A stretch of DNA of 64,000 nucleotides. Source: Paenibacillus odorifer (GTDB lineage Bacteria > Bacillota > Bacilli > Paenibacillales > Paenibacillaceae). How positions within the stretch are numbered: position 1 is the first letter of the stretch; each line of letters starts with the position of its first letter. Where the stretch lies: positions 4,650,001 through 4,714,000 of the forward strand of contig NZ_CP009428.1 of NCBI RefSeq assembly GCF_000758725.1, read 5' to 3'. This document shows, piece after piece, positions 27,149 through 35,584 of the stretch. The translations under genes were made by a program, and so were the position numbers. The notes under the pieces are model-generated. The model did no database searches, was not told the DNA's origin, and saw only the letters and a list, made by a program, of their open reading frames with translations.

Positions 27149-28894
27149 TCATTCCATTTCATTGTCTGTGTAGGGCAGCAACCACTGCAGTGTCACCTGT
27201 AACCCTCCGAGTGGAGAAGGCGAGATGCGCAAACCAGACGTCTCCCCAAAACGCAGCCGCATTCTCTGATGCACATTCCATAAACCGCAGCCCATTTCTT
27301 CATCCATCGCCCTGCTTAGTTTATTTTCCAGTTCTATAATTCCCTCTGGCGTCATTCCCTGACCATCGTCCTCAACCGTAAGCGTCATTTCTCTGCCTAC
27401 ACATGAACCCGTAATCCGCACCAGTCCCTCTTTGGCGATGGGCTCAATTCCATGTATAACCGCATTCTCCACCAGAGGCTGCAGTACGAGCGGCGGAAGC
27501 TCTCTTTTGCGCATTTGCGGTGGGATATTGATCTCATAACGAAGTCTGCTCATCCTCATCTTCTGGATCTCCAGATAATGATTCACAAATTCCACCTCTT
27601 CAGACAGCGCAACCAAATCACGTTCCTGACGAGTGGTGTATCTGTAATATCGGGACAAATTATGCGACATTCCAACGACCGCACCCATATTATCGAGCTT
27701 CGCCATACTTGTAATAAAGGAGAAGCAATTATAGAAAAAATGTGGATTAATCTGTGATTGAAGCTGCTTTAAGCGGGCTTCGCGAACGTGGATTTTCTCC
27801 ATCAGCACATTCTCGATCAGCATCTGAATCTGTTCTACCATACTGTTAAACCGGCCGGACAGGAAGCTGAATTCATTCTTCCCTTTAATCTCCACTCGCG
27901 TAGAATAGTCCCCTTGCTTCAACCGTTGAAAGCCTCCAACCAATAACCTTATAGGTACCTGCACTTGAACATATAACAGATAAGCTACGAGACAGCTCAT
28001 TAACAACAAAGCACTGATCGCAAAATAAAATAAACGATTAGAGGTCAGGATCGGATGTAAGATTTCAGTTAGCGGCATATAGTCGATCAAATACCAGCCC
28101 ATTTTGTCCGAATAGACGATATTTACACTGTAGGATTCACCTTCTATTTTGACCGTGCGATTCTCACTAGGCTTCAGTTGGGTCTCTTCCAGCCTGTCTA
28201 CCAATTCTTTGGCTAACACCTTGTCGGCACTGCGGTTAAAAATAAGTCCTGTTCCCTGCTTATAATAAAAAGGATCTCTTCTGCCATCACTCTTGAATTT
28301 ATCCAGCATATCTTCTATGTTCCGGCTGTCGAACTCTACCTTCATAATCGTTTTGACTTTTTCCGGAGCGAATTCTGACATAAAAGGTGTAAAAGAGAAC
28401 CACGAGAATACGAAGCGGTCACCCTCCTGCCCTTCAATCTTCTCCACATGCCAGCCCGACTTCACTTCCCGCTTCAGATCCTCATCTTCGTATAATTTCG
28501 CATCATTTTCAGATACCATACGGTGAATGGATGGGGAGTATAAATACAGCTTACTTTTCCAATTGGAGGAGCTTTCTTGAATGCTGATTTTGGTCTGAAT
28601 CCGTTTGATCAGGTTTATCGTATCCAGATTCAAACGCCCTTTTTCCAGATAAGTATCCTTAAGGCTAAGGATATCAGGATCATGGATCAGCAGAATCGGC
28701 CACGAGGACAATAACTCCATATTACTTTCTACCTGATTCTGAAAAAAACTAAGCTGATTATTATTCGAAGTATTTAACTCCGTACGCAGCACATCCGTGG
28801 TCGTTTTATTGGAATAGAAGTAAAGGATGGTTATCGGGATCAGCATAATGACCATGATACTCACGATTTTGGTAAATAAATTATATCTATACAC
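27149..28894 (-). CDS. YesM-type sensor histidine kinase
   Basis: 581 aa. Membrane helix near residues 12-30, a large extracytoplasmic dCache-like sensor region, a second helix near 285-310, HAMP (LKQGDYSTRVEIKGKNEFSF), His_kinase domain with the acceptor His in LQSQINPHFFYN, and an ATPase domain (NAVIHGIEP, DDGQGM). GTG start at 28894 with AAGGA four bases before. Likely senses the sugar or its binding protein outside the cell. Confidence 0.93.
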   Translation of the reverse strand: MYRYNLFTKIVSIMVIMLIPITILYFYSNKTTTDVLRTELNTSNNNQLSFFQNQVESNMELLSSWPILLIHDPDILSLKDTYLEKGRLNLDTINLIKRIQTKISIQESSSNWKSKLYLYSPSIHRMVSENDAKLYEDEDLKREVKSGWHVEKIEGQEGDRFVFSWFSFTPFMSEFAPEKVKTIMKVEFDSRNIEDMLDKFKSDGRRDPFYYKQGTGLIFNRSADKVLAKELVDRLEETQLKPSENRTVKIEGESYSVNIVYSDKMGWYLIDYMPLTEILHPILTSNRLFYFAISALLLMSCLVAYLLYVQVQVPIRLLVGGFQRLKQGDYSTRVEIKGKNEFSFLSGRFNSMVEQIQMLIENVLMEKIHVREARLKQLQSQINPHFFYNCFSFITSMAKLDNMGAVVGMSHNLSRYYRYTTRQERDLVALSEEVEFVNHYLEIQKMRMSRLRYEINIPPQMRKRELPPLVLQPLVENAVIHGIEPIAKEGLVRITGSCVGREMTLTVEDDGQGMTPEGIIELENKLSRAMDEEMGCGLWNVHQRMRLRFGETSGLRISPSPLGGLQVTLQWLLPYTDNEME

Positions 28895-28974
28895 GTTCCT
28901 TCACTCTCCGGCTCAAATGTCATAGCCCCTATTGTACAAACAATCCCTACTTGCGAAAAGATAAATATCTAAAA

Positions 28975-29028
28975 AATGTGGTAAAGACAGGCCCTAACTG
29001 CCTTTTCGAGCACAGTTATTGCCTGTCT
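28975..29028 (-). terminator. Terminator after the GH53 gene
   Basis: AGACAGGC ... GCCTGTCT with inner ACTG/CAGT pairing, followed by TTACCACATTTTTT on the minus strand. Confidence 0.7.
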
Positions 29029-29033
29029 GCCTA

Positions 29034-32000
29034 TTATTGCTGCAAAAGATTGAGTATGATGTAAGCTGCTTCAGCGCGTGTTGTATGGGCTTGCGGGCGG
29101 AAATTGCCATCTTCGAATCCATTGATAATCCCAGCCTGCGCAAGCGCTGTTATCCCTTCACTGGCATACATCGAGATCAGGTCTTTATCTTTAAAAGAAA
29201 TAACGTTCACATCCGTCTGATCGTTCACTTTCTCCACCAACTTAAGCGCACGATACGAAATAGCTGCCATTTCTTCACGGGACAATTTATCATTCGGGCC
29301 AAAGGTGCCATCCGCATGTCCTTGTACAACACCCAATTTCCCAGCAGTAATCACAACAGAGCTATACCACGCATCAAGGTTCACATCTTTAAAACTGCCT
29401 GTTCCTCTTTCTGCTTTTAGCTCCAGCGCGGACAGCAGCATGCTGACAAATTCAGCGCGTGTAACCTCCCCTTGCGGATTAAAGATCCCGTTTCCTATTC
29501 CTTGCACGATCCCTTTAGCCGTCAAGGATTCAATCGCTAACGTGGCCCAATCTGCTGCTTTTAAATCTGTGTACCCCACCTCTGCGTACCCCGCAGCATA
29601 AATGCTGAAATGACTTGGATTAAACACAATCTGTTCCGCTGTTGGGTTGTACCGCACAGCTTTGATAACTTCGAGTTTTCCATCAGCAAGTATCGAATAA
29701 ACAGCAATCCGCTGGCTCTGCTCCCCGAGCTTCAGCTTGTAGTGGAAGGCTACCGATATTGCTCCTTTTTTGAAAACATCGATAGAAGTCCCGTCTACTG
29801 ACACATGGATGTTATAGGCCGGGTAGTCTTTTGCTCCAGTTGCCAATGGTGAAGGCAAGGTTGGCGTAGCTACCTGAACCAGTGAGAGCGTTAGTTCCTT
29901 AGCTCCCGTCTTTATAATTCCTGCACTAGCTTCCGTAGAAACCGTAACAGATGCCGCACCATATACAATTACTATTTGAGGATGTTTGCCCTGCTCTAGT
30001 ATAGAACTCAACGGAAGATGAACGACTGCTCCCTTAAGCTCTCCCGTCGATGGCAGAACAGAAATAATCAGTTTTTCATCCGCCGGAAGCGTCGACAGCG
30101 CCTTATTGATATCCTCTATACTTAGCGTGATATCAGCTATGCCGGAAATTCCTGCTTGTGCCTTCACCTGAAGTTGTCCTGCCGCTGTATGTTCGACCAC
30201 TGCTTTATTTGCTGAATTTACAACGCTTGAATCTCTGACCGTGATGACAGGATCAGGATTAACTCCTGTTCCGGGTTCCCCACCAGTGCCGGGATTCCCT
30301 CCCGTTCCGGGTTTCTCGCCAGTGCCAGGATTCCCTCCCGTTCCGGGTTCCTCACCAGTGCCGGGATTCCCTCCCGTTCCGGGTTCCCCGCCAGTGCCGG
30401 GATTCCCTCCCGTTCCGGGTTCCTCACCAGTGCCGGGATTCCCTTCCGTTCCGGGTTCCTCTTCGCCCCCCTCACCGGCCACCGGGGTTTTGAAGACATT
30501 TAATGAAGAGAGTGCATTCCCTGCAAAATCGAACATTGCCTGATTCTCCCAAGCATTTCCTTCGCCTACCTTCCAGCCTACACCTTGCACTGGAATCCAA
30601 GCTGGTTCCCAATAGAACAAGCCTGTTCCTTTACCATCGGGTACTTTGGACAATACATTCATTACTGTTTTGACCTCAGCCATTTGACCTGCAACCGTAG
30701 CTGGGAAGCCACTGCCGTCTAGCTGATCTTGGCGGGCGATGTTATTCTCAAAGTTGTCGCCGTCCTCCAGCGTGTAAGGATATGCGGTTTCCGTCACAAT
30801 CACTTCTTTACCATATCGTTTAGAGATATCGTCCAAGTTAAACTGCAGGCTATCCATAGTTCCGCTCCAATACGGATAAAAGGACGCGCCGATCACGTCA
30901 TAATCAAGATTCCGCTTCGTTAATTCGTCAAAGAACCAACGAAACATATCATTTTTGCCACCTTCAGCAAGATGGATCATAATTTTGATATCCTGATCTG
31001 CACCCTGGCTGTCTCTAACTCCCTTCATTCCGCTCTCCAGAAGCGGAACAACCTTCTCAAAAGCATTCTCTTGATCATAGGATTTGCCGTCAGGCCATAA
31101 CAAGCCCCCATTAATCTCATTTCCGATTTGGACCATATCGGGTGAAGCTCCCTTTTCCTTTAGCTCATCCATAACATCTTTGGTATAGTCATATACCGCT
31201 TGCTTCAATTCATCATAGGAGTAATCCGCCCATGCTCCCGGCTTGTTTTGCTTTCCGGGATCAGCCCAGAAATCAGAGTAGTGGAAATCAAGCAACAGCT
31301 TAAAGCCTTTAGCTTTGACACGCTGCGCCATTTCCACAACATGCTCACGGTCATTATAGCCGCCAGCTTCCTGAGGATCATTCCATAAACGCAGCCGAAT
31401 GTAATTTACACCCCGGCTTTTAAGAATATCCAGCAAATCCTTTTCTACTCCATTGTCGTAATACTTTCCACCGGCATCCTCAATCGCTTCCAGTGTAGAA
31501 ATGTCTGCACCTTTTATGAACCCGGATTGCAGCACAAGCGGAGTAACCTGAATATCAGCTGTGGGTTGTAGGTCTGACCCTGCAACTTCCCCCATTACGC
31601 TGTAAGTTCCTTCAACCGCATACTCCGCTTCAGTAAGGTCATCCCAGGTTACAGGCAGCTGGTTGCTTGAACCATCTTCGTATATAGCAGTTACCGCTGA
31701 TGGCAATAAAGCAGGCACATCCGTAATTGTGCTGACATTTATGCTCTCAAATCCGACAATAGGAGTGCTGCTGTCACCTACTACTGTTACCTTCGCGACT
31801 GGCTTCTGCACAGTACCAGAAATAGAACCGCTTACTGTAAATGTTCCGGGACGGGAATACTCTGCTGGTGGGATCACATCCCAAGCAACCTGAGCATCCT
31901 CCGTGTCAGAATTGCTATATACCACAGTTACAACACTTGGAAGCTCAGGGGCTTGCCCAATTTCCGTGTCCAACCGTACTGGCAGTACAGTTTGTATTTC

Positions 32001-32519
32001 ACCCTGTGCCGGCTCATGCGGCGCGCTGTCTGCGGGAACACCCCAGACCTTCAGATCATTAATGGCTGCCCATTTTCCGCCGTTGATGCCGGTCAGGTTG
32101 ACCCTTACATAAGAAACATTCCGCAGCTTGAAAGCATTGTACTGAGTTTGCTCTACACTGCTGCTCTGACTTTTGTCCACAACTGTTGTCCATACCTTAT
32201 GATCACGTGATACTTCAATCGTATATTGATTAATGTAACTCCATGCATTCCAGATGACGGTTGCACCTGACAAGTCATATGCTCCTAGCAAATCAACTTC
32301 CAGCCAATGAGGAAAGCTCCCGTCATTCGCCGTCCAATGTGTGTTCCATTCATCGGAATCTACTGCGTTACCCGCTTCATACCCTGCAAGCTCACTATCG
32401 GATATAGCAGGCTTTCCTAGGGCAATATTCTCATCTCCTGCCGCTTGAGCAGACTGCCCAAACGTAAAAGGGGAAATAAGAAAGGTCAGAATCATAAATA
32501 ATACAAATGATTTCTTCAA
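29034..32519 (-). CDS. S-layer-anchored GH53 arabinogalactan endo-beta-1,4-galactanase
   Basis: 1161 aa from TTG 32519, which has AGGAGG nine bases upstream; ATG 32549 would put extra residues before the signal peptide. Order: signal peptide (1-27), F5/8 type C / CBM32-like carbohydrate-binding domain (30-160), two bacterial Ig-like domains of the Big_4 type (180-250, 255-330), GH53 catalytic barrel (about 333-690) with acid/base Glu468 in IGNEIN and nucleophile Glu577 in IVTET, a PGTGGNPGTGEE linker, a further beta-rich region, and three SLH domains (about 985-1161). It cuts beta-1,4-galactan side chains of plant pectin at the cell surface, the SLH repeats holding it on wall polymers. All catalytic residues are present. 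Confidence 0.95.
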   Translation of the reverse strand: MKKSFVLFMILTFLISPFTFGQSAQAAGDENIALGKPAISDSELAGYEAGNAVDSDEWNTHWTANDGSFPHWLEVDLLGAYDLSGATVIWNAWSYINQYTIEVSRDHKVWTTVVDKSQSSSVEQTQYNAFKLRNVSYVRVNLTGINGGKWAAINDLKVWGVPADSAPHEPAQGEIQTVLPVRLDTEIGQAPELPSVVTVVYSNSDTEDAQVAWDVIPPAEYSRPGTFTVSGSISGTVQKPVAKVTVVGDSSTPIVGFESINVSTITDVPALLPSAVTAIYEDGSSNQLPVTWDDLTEAEYAVEGTYSVMGEVAGSDLQPTADIQVTPLVLQSGFIKGADISTLEAIEDAGGKYYDNGVEKDLLDILKSRGVNYIRLRLWNDPQEAGGYNDREHVVEMAQRVKAKGFKLLLDFHYSDFWADPGKQNKPGAWADYSYDELKQAVYDYTKDVMDELKEKGASPDMVQIGNEINGGLLWPDGKSYDQENAFEKVVPLLESGMKGVRDSQGADQDIKIMIHLAEGGKNDMFRWFFDELTKRNLDYDVIGASFYPYWSGTMDSLQFNLDDISKRYGKEVIVTETAYPYTLEDGDNFENNIARQDQLDGSGFPATVAGQMAEVKTVMNVLSKVPDGKGTGLFYWEPAWIPVQGVGWKVGEGNAWENQAMFDFAGNALSSLNVFKTPVAGEGGEEEPGTEGNPGTGEEPGTGGNPGTGGEPGTGGNPGTGEEPGTGGNPGTGEKPGTGGNPGTGGEPGTGVNPDPVITVRDSSVVNSANKAVVEHTAAGQLQVKAQAGISGIADITLSIEDINKALSTLPADEKLIISVLPSTGELKGAVVHLPLSSILEQGKHPQIVIVYGAASVTVSTEASAGIIKTGAKELTLSLVQVATPTLPSPLATGAKDYPAYNIHVSVDGTSIDVFKKGAISVAFHYKLKLGEQSQRIAVYSILADGKLEVIKAVRYNPTAEQIVFNPSHFSIYAAGYAEVGYTDLKAADWATLAIESLTAKGIVQGIGNGIFNPQGEVTRAEFVSMLLSALELKAERGTGSFKDVNLDAWYSSVVITAGKLGVVQGHADGTFGPNDKLSREEMAAISYRALKLVEKVNDQTDVNVISFKDKDLISMYASEGITALAQAGIINGFEDGNFRPQAHTTRAEAAYIILNLLQQ
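30245..30470 (-). repeat. 18/36-bp repeats in the GH53 linker
   Basis: PGTGGN and PGTGEE/PGTGGE hexapeptides alternate, giving 18-bp units in 36-bp pairs. It is a flexible coding linker between the catalytic domain and the wall-binding part; the G-rich DNA opens long shadow frames on both strands. Confidence 0.85.
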
Positions 32520-32593
32520 TGTCTGCTTCCTCCTAAATAATTTAATCATGGATTATGTACTCAGCGGCACAGTCATTTTGTGCACTTCCTAAT

Positions 32594-32607
32594 TGTAAAC
32601 GCTTTAT
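32594..32607 (-). promoter_or_regulatory. Candidate cre (CcpA) site before the GH53 gene
   Basis: Minus strand ATAAAGCGTTTACA matches the catabolite-responsive element consensus TGTAANCGNTNNCA in all but the first two bases. It is about 75 bases before the start codon, a place that would allow glucose repression. Confidence 0.45.
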
Positions 32608-32688
32608 TAATTCTGCTATATGTTACGTTAGAAACATTTCAGCAGTTTTTGCAGTCGATTTGATCTAAGCAAGGAGTAAAATCACATA

Positions 32689-32732
32689 CAAAAAAAGATG
32701 ATCCGAAAGCCATACGGCTTCGAATCATCTTT
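32689..32732. terminator. Terminator after the DMT permease
   Basis: AAAGATGATTCGAAGCC / GGCTTTCGGATCATCTTT hairpin with TTTTTTTG on the minus strand; also T-rich (TTTATATAGG) on the plus strand. Confidence 0.85.
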
Positions 32733-32763
32733 ATATAGGTAGAACCATTCCACTTCAATCTGC

Positions 32764-33720
32764 TCAGAGCGTTTGTGGTTTGGACTGTTGATTAGATAAA
32801 AAGAATAAAGCGACCCAGATCAAGGCAAATCCGAGAATCTGCGGGATAGTGACCAGCTGTTGGAACACAATCCAGTTGATGATTACTCCCGTCATAGGAA
32901 AGCTGAGTTCAGCCAATGTGGCGAAGGAAGCTTTGGTCGTGCTAAGTCCTTTGTAATACAACAACATACTAAGAAGTCCTGGCAGCAAAGCTTGCAGCAA
33001 TAGATTAACCGCAATAGCTGCCGATGCACCAAACCCGCCATGAATCTGCCACGGGGCACCTTCTAGCGTAGTGATAACGAAAAGTAAAGGAAGCGCAAGG
33101 ATAAAGCGCAGCGAAGTCACTGTCTCATATTTCATAGAACCGAGCAGATAACGTCCCATGACTGTCGATCCCCCCCACAGTGCAGCTGCTCCCAAGGCCA
33201 TCAGACTGCTAACCCCAATAAAGTTATTCACATGTCCGAAAGGGATACTCCAGCCAAAGGTCAGCAGATAGGTTCCTACCAGTGCCAACACAATGAGTGG
33301 TCCGAAATTTTTAGGCAAACGTTCTTTAAGAATTAAAGCAGCGAGACCAATCGCGAATATCGGCTGAAGCTTTTGCAGTAACAGCACCGCATTCAAATCC
33401 CCACTGGAAAGTGCCATCGTAAATAGGATCGTCGCCCCGGCAGAACCTCCCCATGAAACAATCAATAAAGCACCAATCTGGCGAAATCCAATTCCTTTAA
33501 GCTCCGCCCGGTGACGCCAAAGAACAGGTGAAGCAGCCAAGAAAAGCACCACATGCTCCAGAAGAACAATTTGCGATGAGGTCAAAGATTTTAACAGGAT
33601 GATACGAAAGAGCGGATCAACGCCCCATAATGCTGCACCAATCACAACGAGCCAAAATCCACTGCGTAGCGCTGGTGTACTGCCAACCTTAGTTGATGAT
33701 GATGCTGTAACATTACTCAT
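32764..33720 (-). CDS. EamA/DMT-family permease under an FMN riboswitch, probable riboflavin transporter
   Basis: 318 aa, about ten membrane helices in two EamA repeats (about 18-150 and 170-305). Directly upstream are an FMN aptamer and a terminator, so its expression is shut off by FMN. Riboflavin carriers of the RibN group belong to the same superfamily, and FMN riboswitches almost always control riboflavin synthesis or uptake; together this makes riboflavin or another flavin the likely substrate (inference). AAGGAG precedes ATG 33720. It stands alone; the rib operon is 25 kb away. Confidence 0.85.
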   Translation of the reverse strand: MSNVTASSSTKVGSTPALRSGFWLVVIGAALWGVDPLFRIILLKSLTSSQIVLLEHVVLFLAASPVLWRHRAELKGIGFRQIGALLIVSWGGSAGATILFTMALSSGDLNAVLLLQKLQPIFAIGLAALILKERLPKNFGPLIVLALVGTYLLTFGWSIPFGHVNNFIGVSSLMALGAAALWGGSTVMGRYLLGSMKYETVTSLRFILALPLLFVITTLEGAPWQIHGGFGASAAIAVNLLLQALLPGLLSMLLYYKGLSTTKASFATLAELSFPMTGVIINWIVFQQLVTIPQILGFALIWVALFFLSNQQSKPQTL

Positions 33721-33760
33721 AATTTCATTCTCCTTGTCGATACAAACCCTCGATAAGAGA

Positions 33761-33800
33761 CCAAAAACCCCCGAATTACCAAAAAGGTAAACTCGGGGGC
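33761..33800 (-). terminator. Expression-platform terminator of the second FMN riboswitch
   Basis: CCCCCGAGTTTACC / GGTAATTCGGGGG with one mismatch around TTTTT, followed by TTTTTGG on the minus strand; 40 bases before the DMT start. Confidence 0.92.
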
Positions 33801-33850
33801 ATTATCAATAAAGACGTACAAGGATAGACTCCTAGCGTCTTTATCTTATG

Positions 33851-33996
33851 ATCCTCTCCCATCCGGACTTTACCGTCGGCTCTGGATTTACACCAGATCA
33901 GTCACTTCTCTGCAAGCAGAACAAGTGAGTCGCGGGCTCAGTTCACTTTGAACATTACCGCCGGTCGGGAATTTCACCCTACCCCGAGAATCTTGT
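33851..33996 (-). promoter_or_regulatory. FMN riboswitch before the DMT permease
   Basis: Minus strand blocks GGGGTAGGGTGAAATTCCCG, ACCGGCGGTAATG, GAGCCCGCGACTC, CTGATCTGGTGTAAATCCAG and AGCCGACGGTAAAGTCCGGA form the complete RFN core. Confidence 0.95.
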
Positions 33997-34204
33997 ATTC
34001 CGTTGTTTTTTTCACAATCTCAGAATAAACCTCTTCTTGCCATTCGTCCAGTACTTTATGAAAATGTACACATTACTTTCATGTTTCGCAGCATTTTATT
34101 ACATGTTTGTTCGTAATTGTTCTACTGCTTCATCCAAAAAACTTCTGTATAATGAAAATATGTTGATTTTTCCATAGTTTAGTAATCATGTCGAGGAGGT
34201 TGTT

Positions 34205-35377
34205 ATGAAAGAAGCATTCTGGACGAAGTTATTGTTCTCCATCTTTGCCGTTGGAGGAATAGCTTTTTTAGGATTCATAGGTGCTATAATTACTGCGCTT
34301 TACGGAGGACTGCTGTTTTATACCCCACTTGTGGCAATCTTAGCGATCGTATTAACCATCTATGTTGTACTTATCATATTTAATGTGTTGTCACGAAAAA
34401 CAAGCAATATTGTATTGTTATCTATCCTCGGACTTAGTCTGCTCGCGACCGCAGGATATGAGATCAAGCAAGCGTACGTCAACAGAATTGCCATGGTCGA
34501 TGATCGGGAGGTTAATCTGCTACAATATGAACCCTTTGCTGAGAAGACCAAAGCAGTGAATCTGGATGAACCTTCTTCCTATCATATCGCTAGCAATCTT
34601 CCAAGATTGGACGGCGCAACCGCACTTTATCCACTGTATTCAGCTTTCGTTCAAACTACTTATCCTGAGGGTTATTATAATCCGTATGATTTTCAAACAA
34701 GTCAAGTAATTTGCAGCAGCACACCTGAAGCTTACAAGAGATTGATTGAAGGAGAAACCGATATTATATTTGTAGCGGCTCCGTCAATCGCACAACAAAA
34801 AGAAGCTAAGCGCAAAGGGGTCGAACTGAAGCTTACGCCGATCGGCCGCGAGGCCTTCGTATTTTTTGTAAACAAACGAAACGACGTAACCGGACTTTCC
34901 ACCGCTCAACTTAAAGATATTTACGCAGGCAAGATCACAAATTGGAAAGATGTAGGCGGAGCTAATAACCGAATCCGTGCTTTTCAACGGCCTGAAGATA
35001 GTGGAAGCCAGACGATGTTGCAAAAGTTTATGAAGGACACTCCACTCATGAAGCCGCCTCAAGAAGACGTAGCGGATATTATGAGCGGTATCATTCAACA
35101 AACCTCCAGCTATCGAAACTATAAAAATGCACTGGGCTACAGCTTCTTATTTTACGCCTCAGAAATGAATCGGAACGGGGAAATAGCCCTGCTGGCCATC
35201 GATGGTATCCAACCAGACAAGAAAAGTATTCGTAGTGGACAGTACCCATTGGCAACAGAATTTTATGCAGTGACCGCGGGAAGCGACAACCCTAATATTC
35301 AACCCTTTCTGGATTGGATTCAATCTTCTCAAGGTCAGAAATTGGTAGAGAAAACAGGTTATACATCGTTAAAATAA
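34205..35377 (+). CDS. Membrane-anchored PstS-like substrate-binding protein
   Basis: 390 aa. Three N-terminal membrane helices (about 9-33, 36-60, 68-88) are followed by a PBP-type domain of the PstS class (LDGATALYPLYSAF near 134, ITNWKDVGG near 240, FQRPEDSGSQTML near 262). Typical PstS proteins are secreted lipoproteins; here there is no lipobox and the domain hangs from a membrane module. No pstCAB genes are next to it. GAGGAGG precedes ATG 34205; a TATAAT stands at 34148. Phosphate binding is likely from family, but a sensory or scavenging role is equally possible. Confidence 0.8.
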   Translation: MKEAFWTKLLFSIFAVGGIAFLGFIGAIITALYGGLLFYTPLVAILAIVLTIYVVLIIFNVLSRKTSNIVLLSILGLSLLATAGYEIKQAYVNRIAMVDDREVNLLQYEPFAEKTKAVNLDEPSSYHIASNLPRLDGATALYPLYSAFVQTTYPEGYYNPYDFQTSQVICSSTPEAYKRLIEGETDIIFVAAPSIAQQKEAKRKGVELKLTPIGREAFVFFVNKRNDVTGLSTAQLKDIYAGKITNWKDVGGANNRIRAFQRPEDSGSQTMLQKFMKDTPLMKPPQEDVADIMSGIIQQTSSYRNYKNALGYSFLFYASEMNRNGEIALLAIDGIQPDKKSIRSGQYPLATEFYAVTAGSDNPNIQPFLDWIQSSQGQKLVEKTGYTSLK

Positions 35378-35393
35378 CATATCTCTAGCGAAT

Positions 35394-35436
35394 GAGAGCT
35401 ATCCCAAATGTTTGGGAAGGCTCTTTTTCTATTTTT
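35394..35436 (+). terminator. Terminator after the PstS-like gene
   Basis: GAGAGCTATCCCAAA / TTTGGGAAGGCTC hairpin followed by TTTTTCTATTTTT. Confidence 0.88.
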
Positions 35437-35584
35437 ATACCGAAAATTTTCCTTTTTATCGCTTGTAGAGCGCAACTTTTGGAAACTATTGTCGTTTATA
35501 CTTTATACGAGCCTTAAACGGCATCAAAGGAAGAAAAAGTAAGAATTGCTAGAGACCAATAAACGGGGATGGTAGGGATTGCAG

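Noticed and set aside
30218..30543. Overlapping open frames on both strands in the GH53 linker, and a CRISPR-like look
   Set aside because: The 18/36-bp units have no unique spacers and encode a PGTGGN linker in the galactanase frame.
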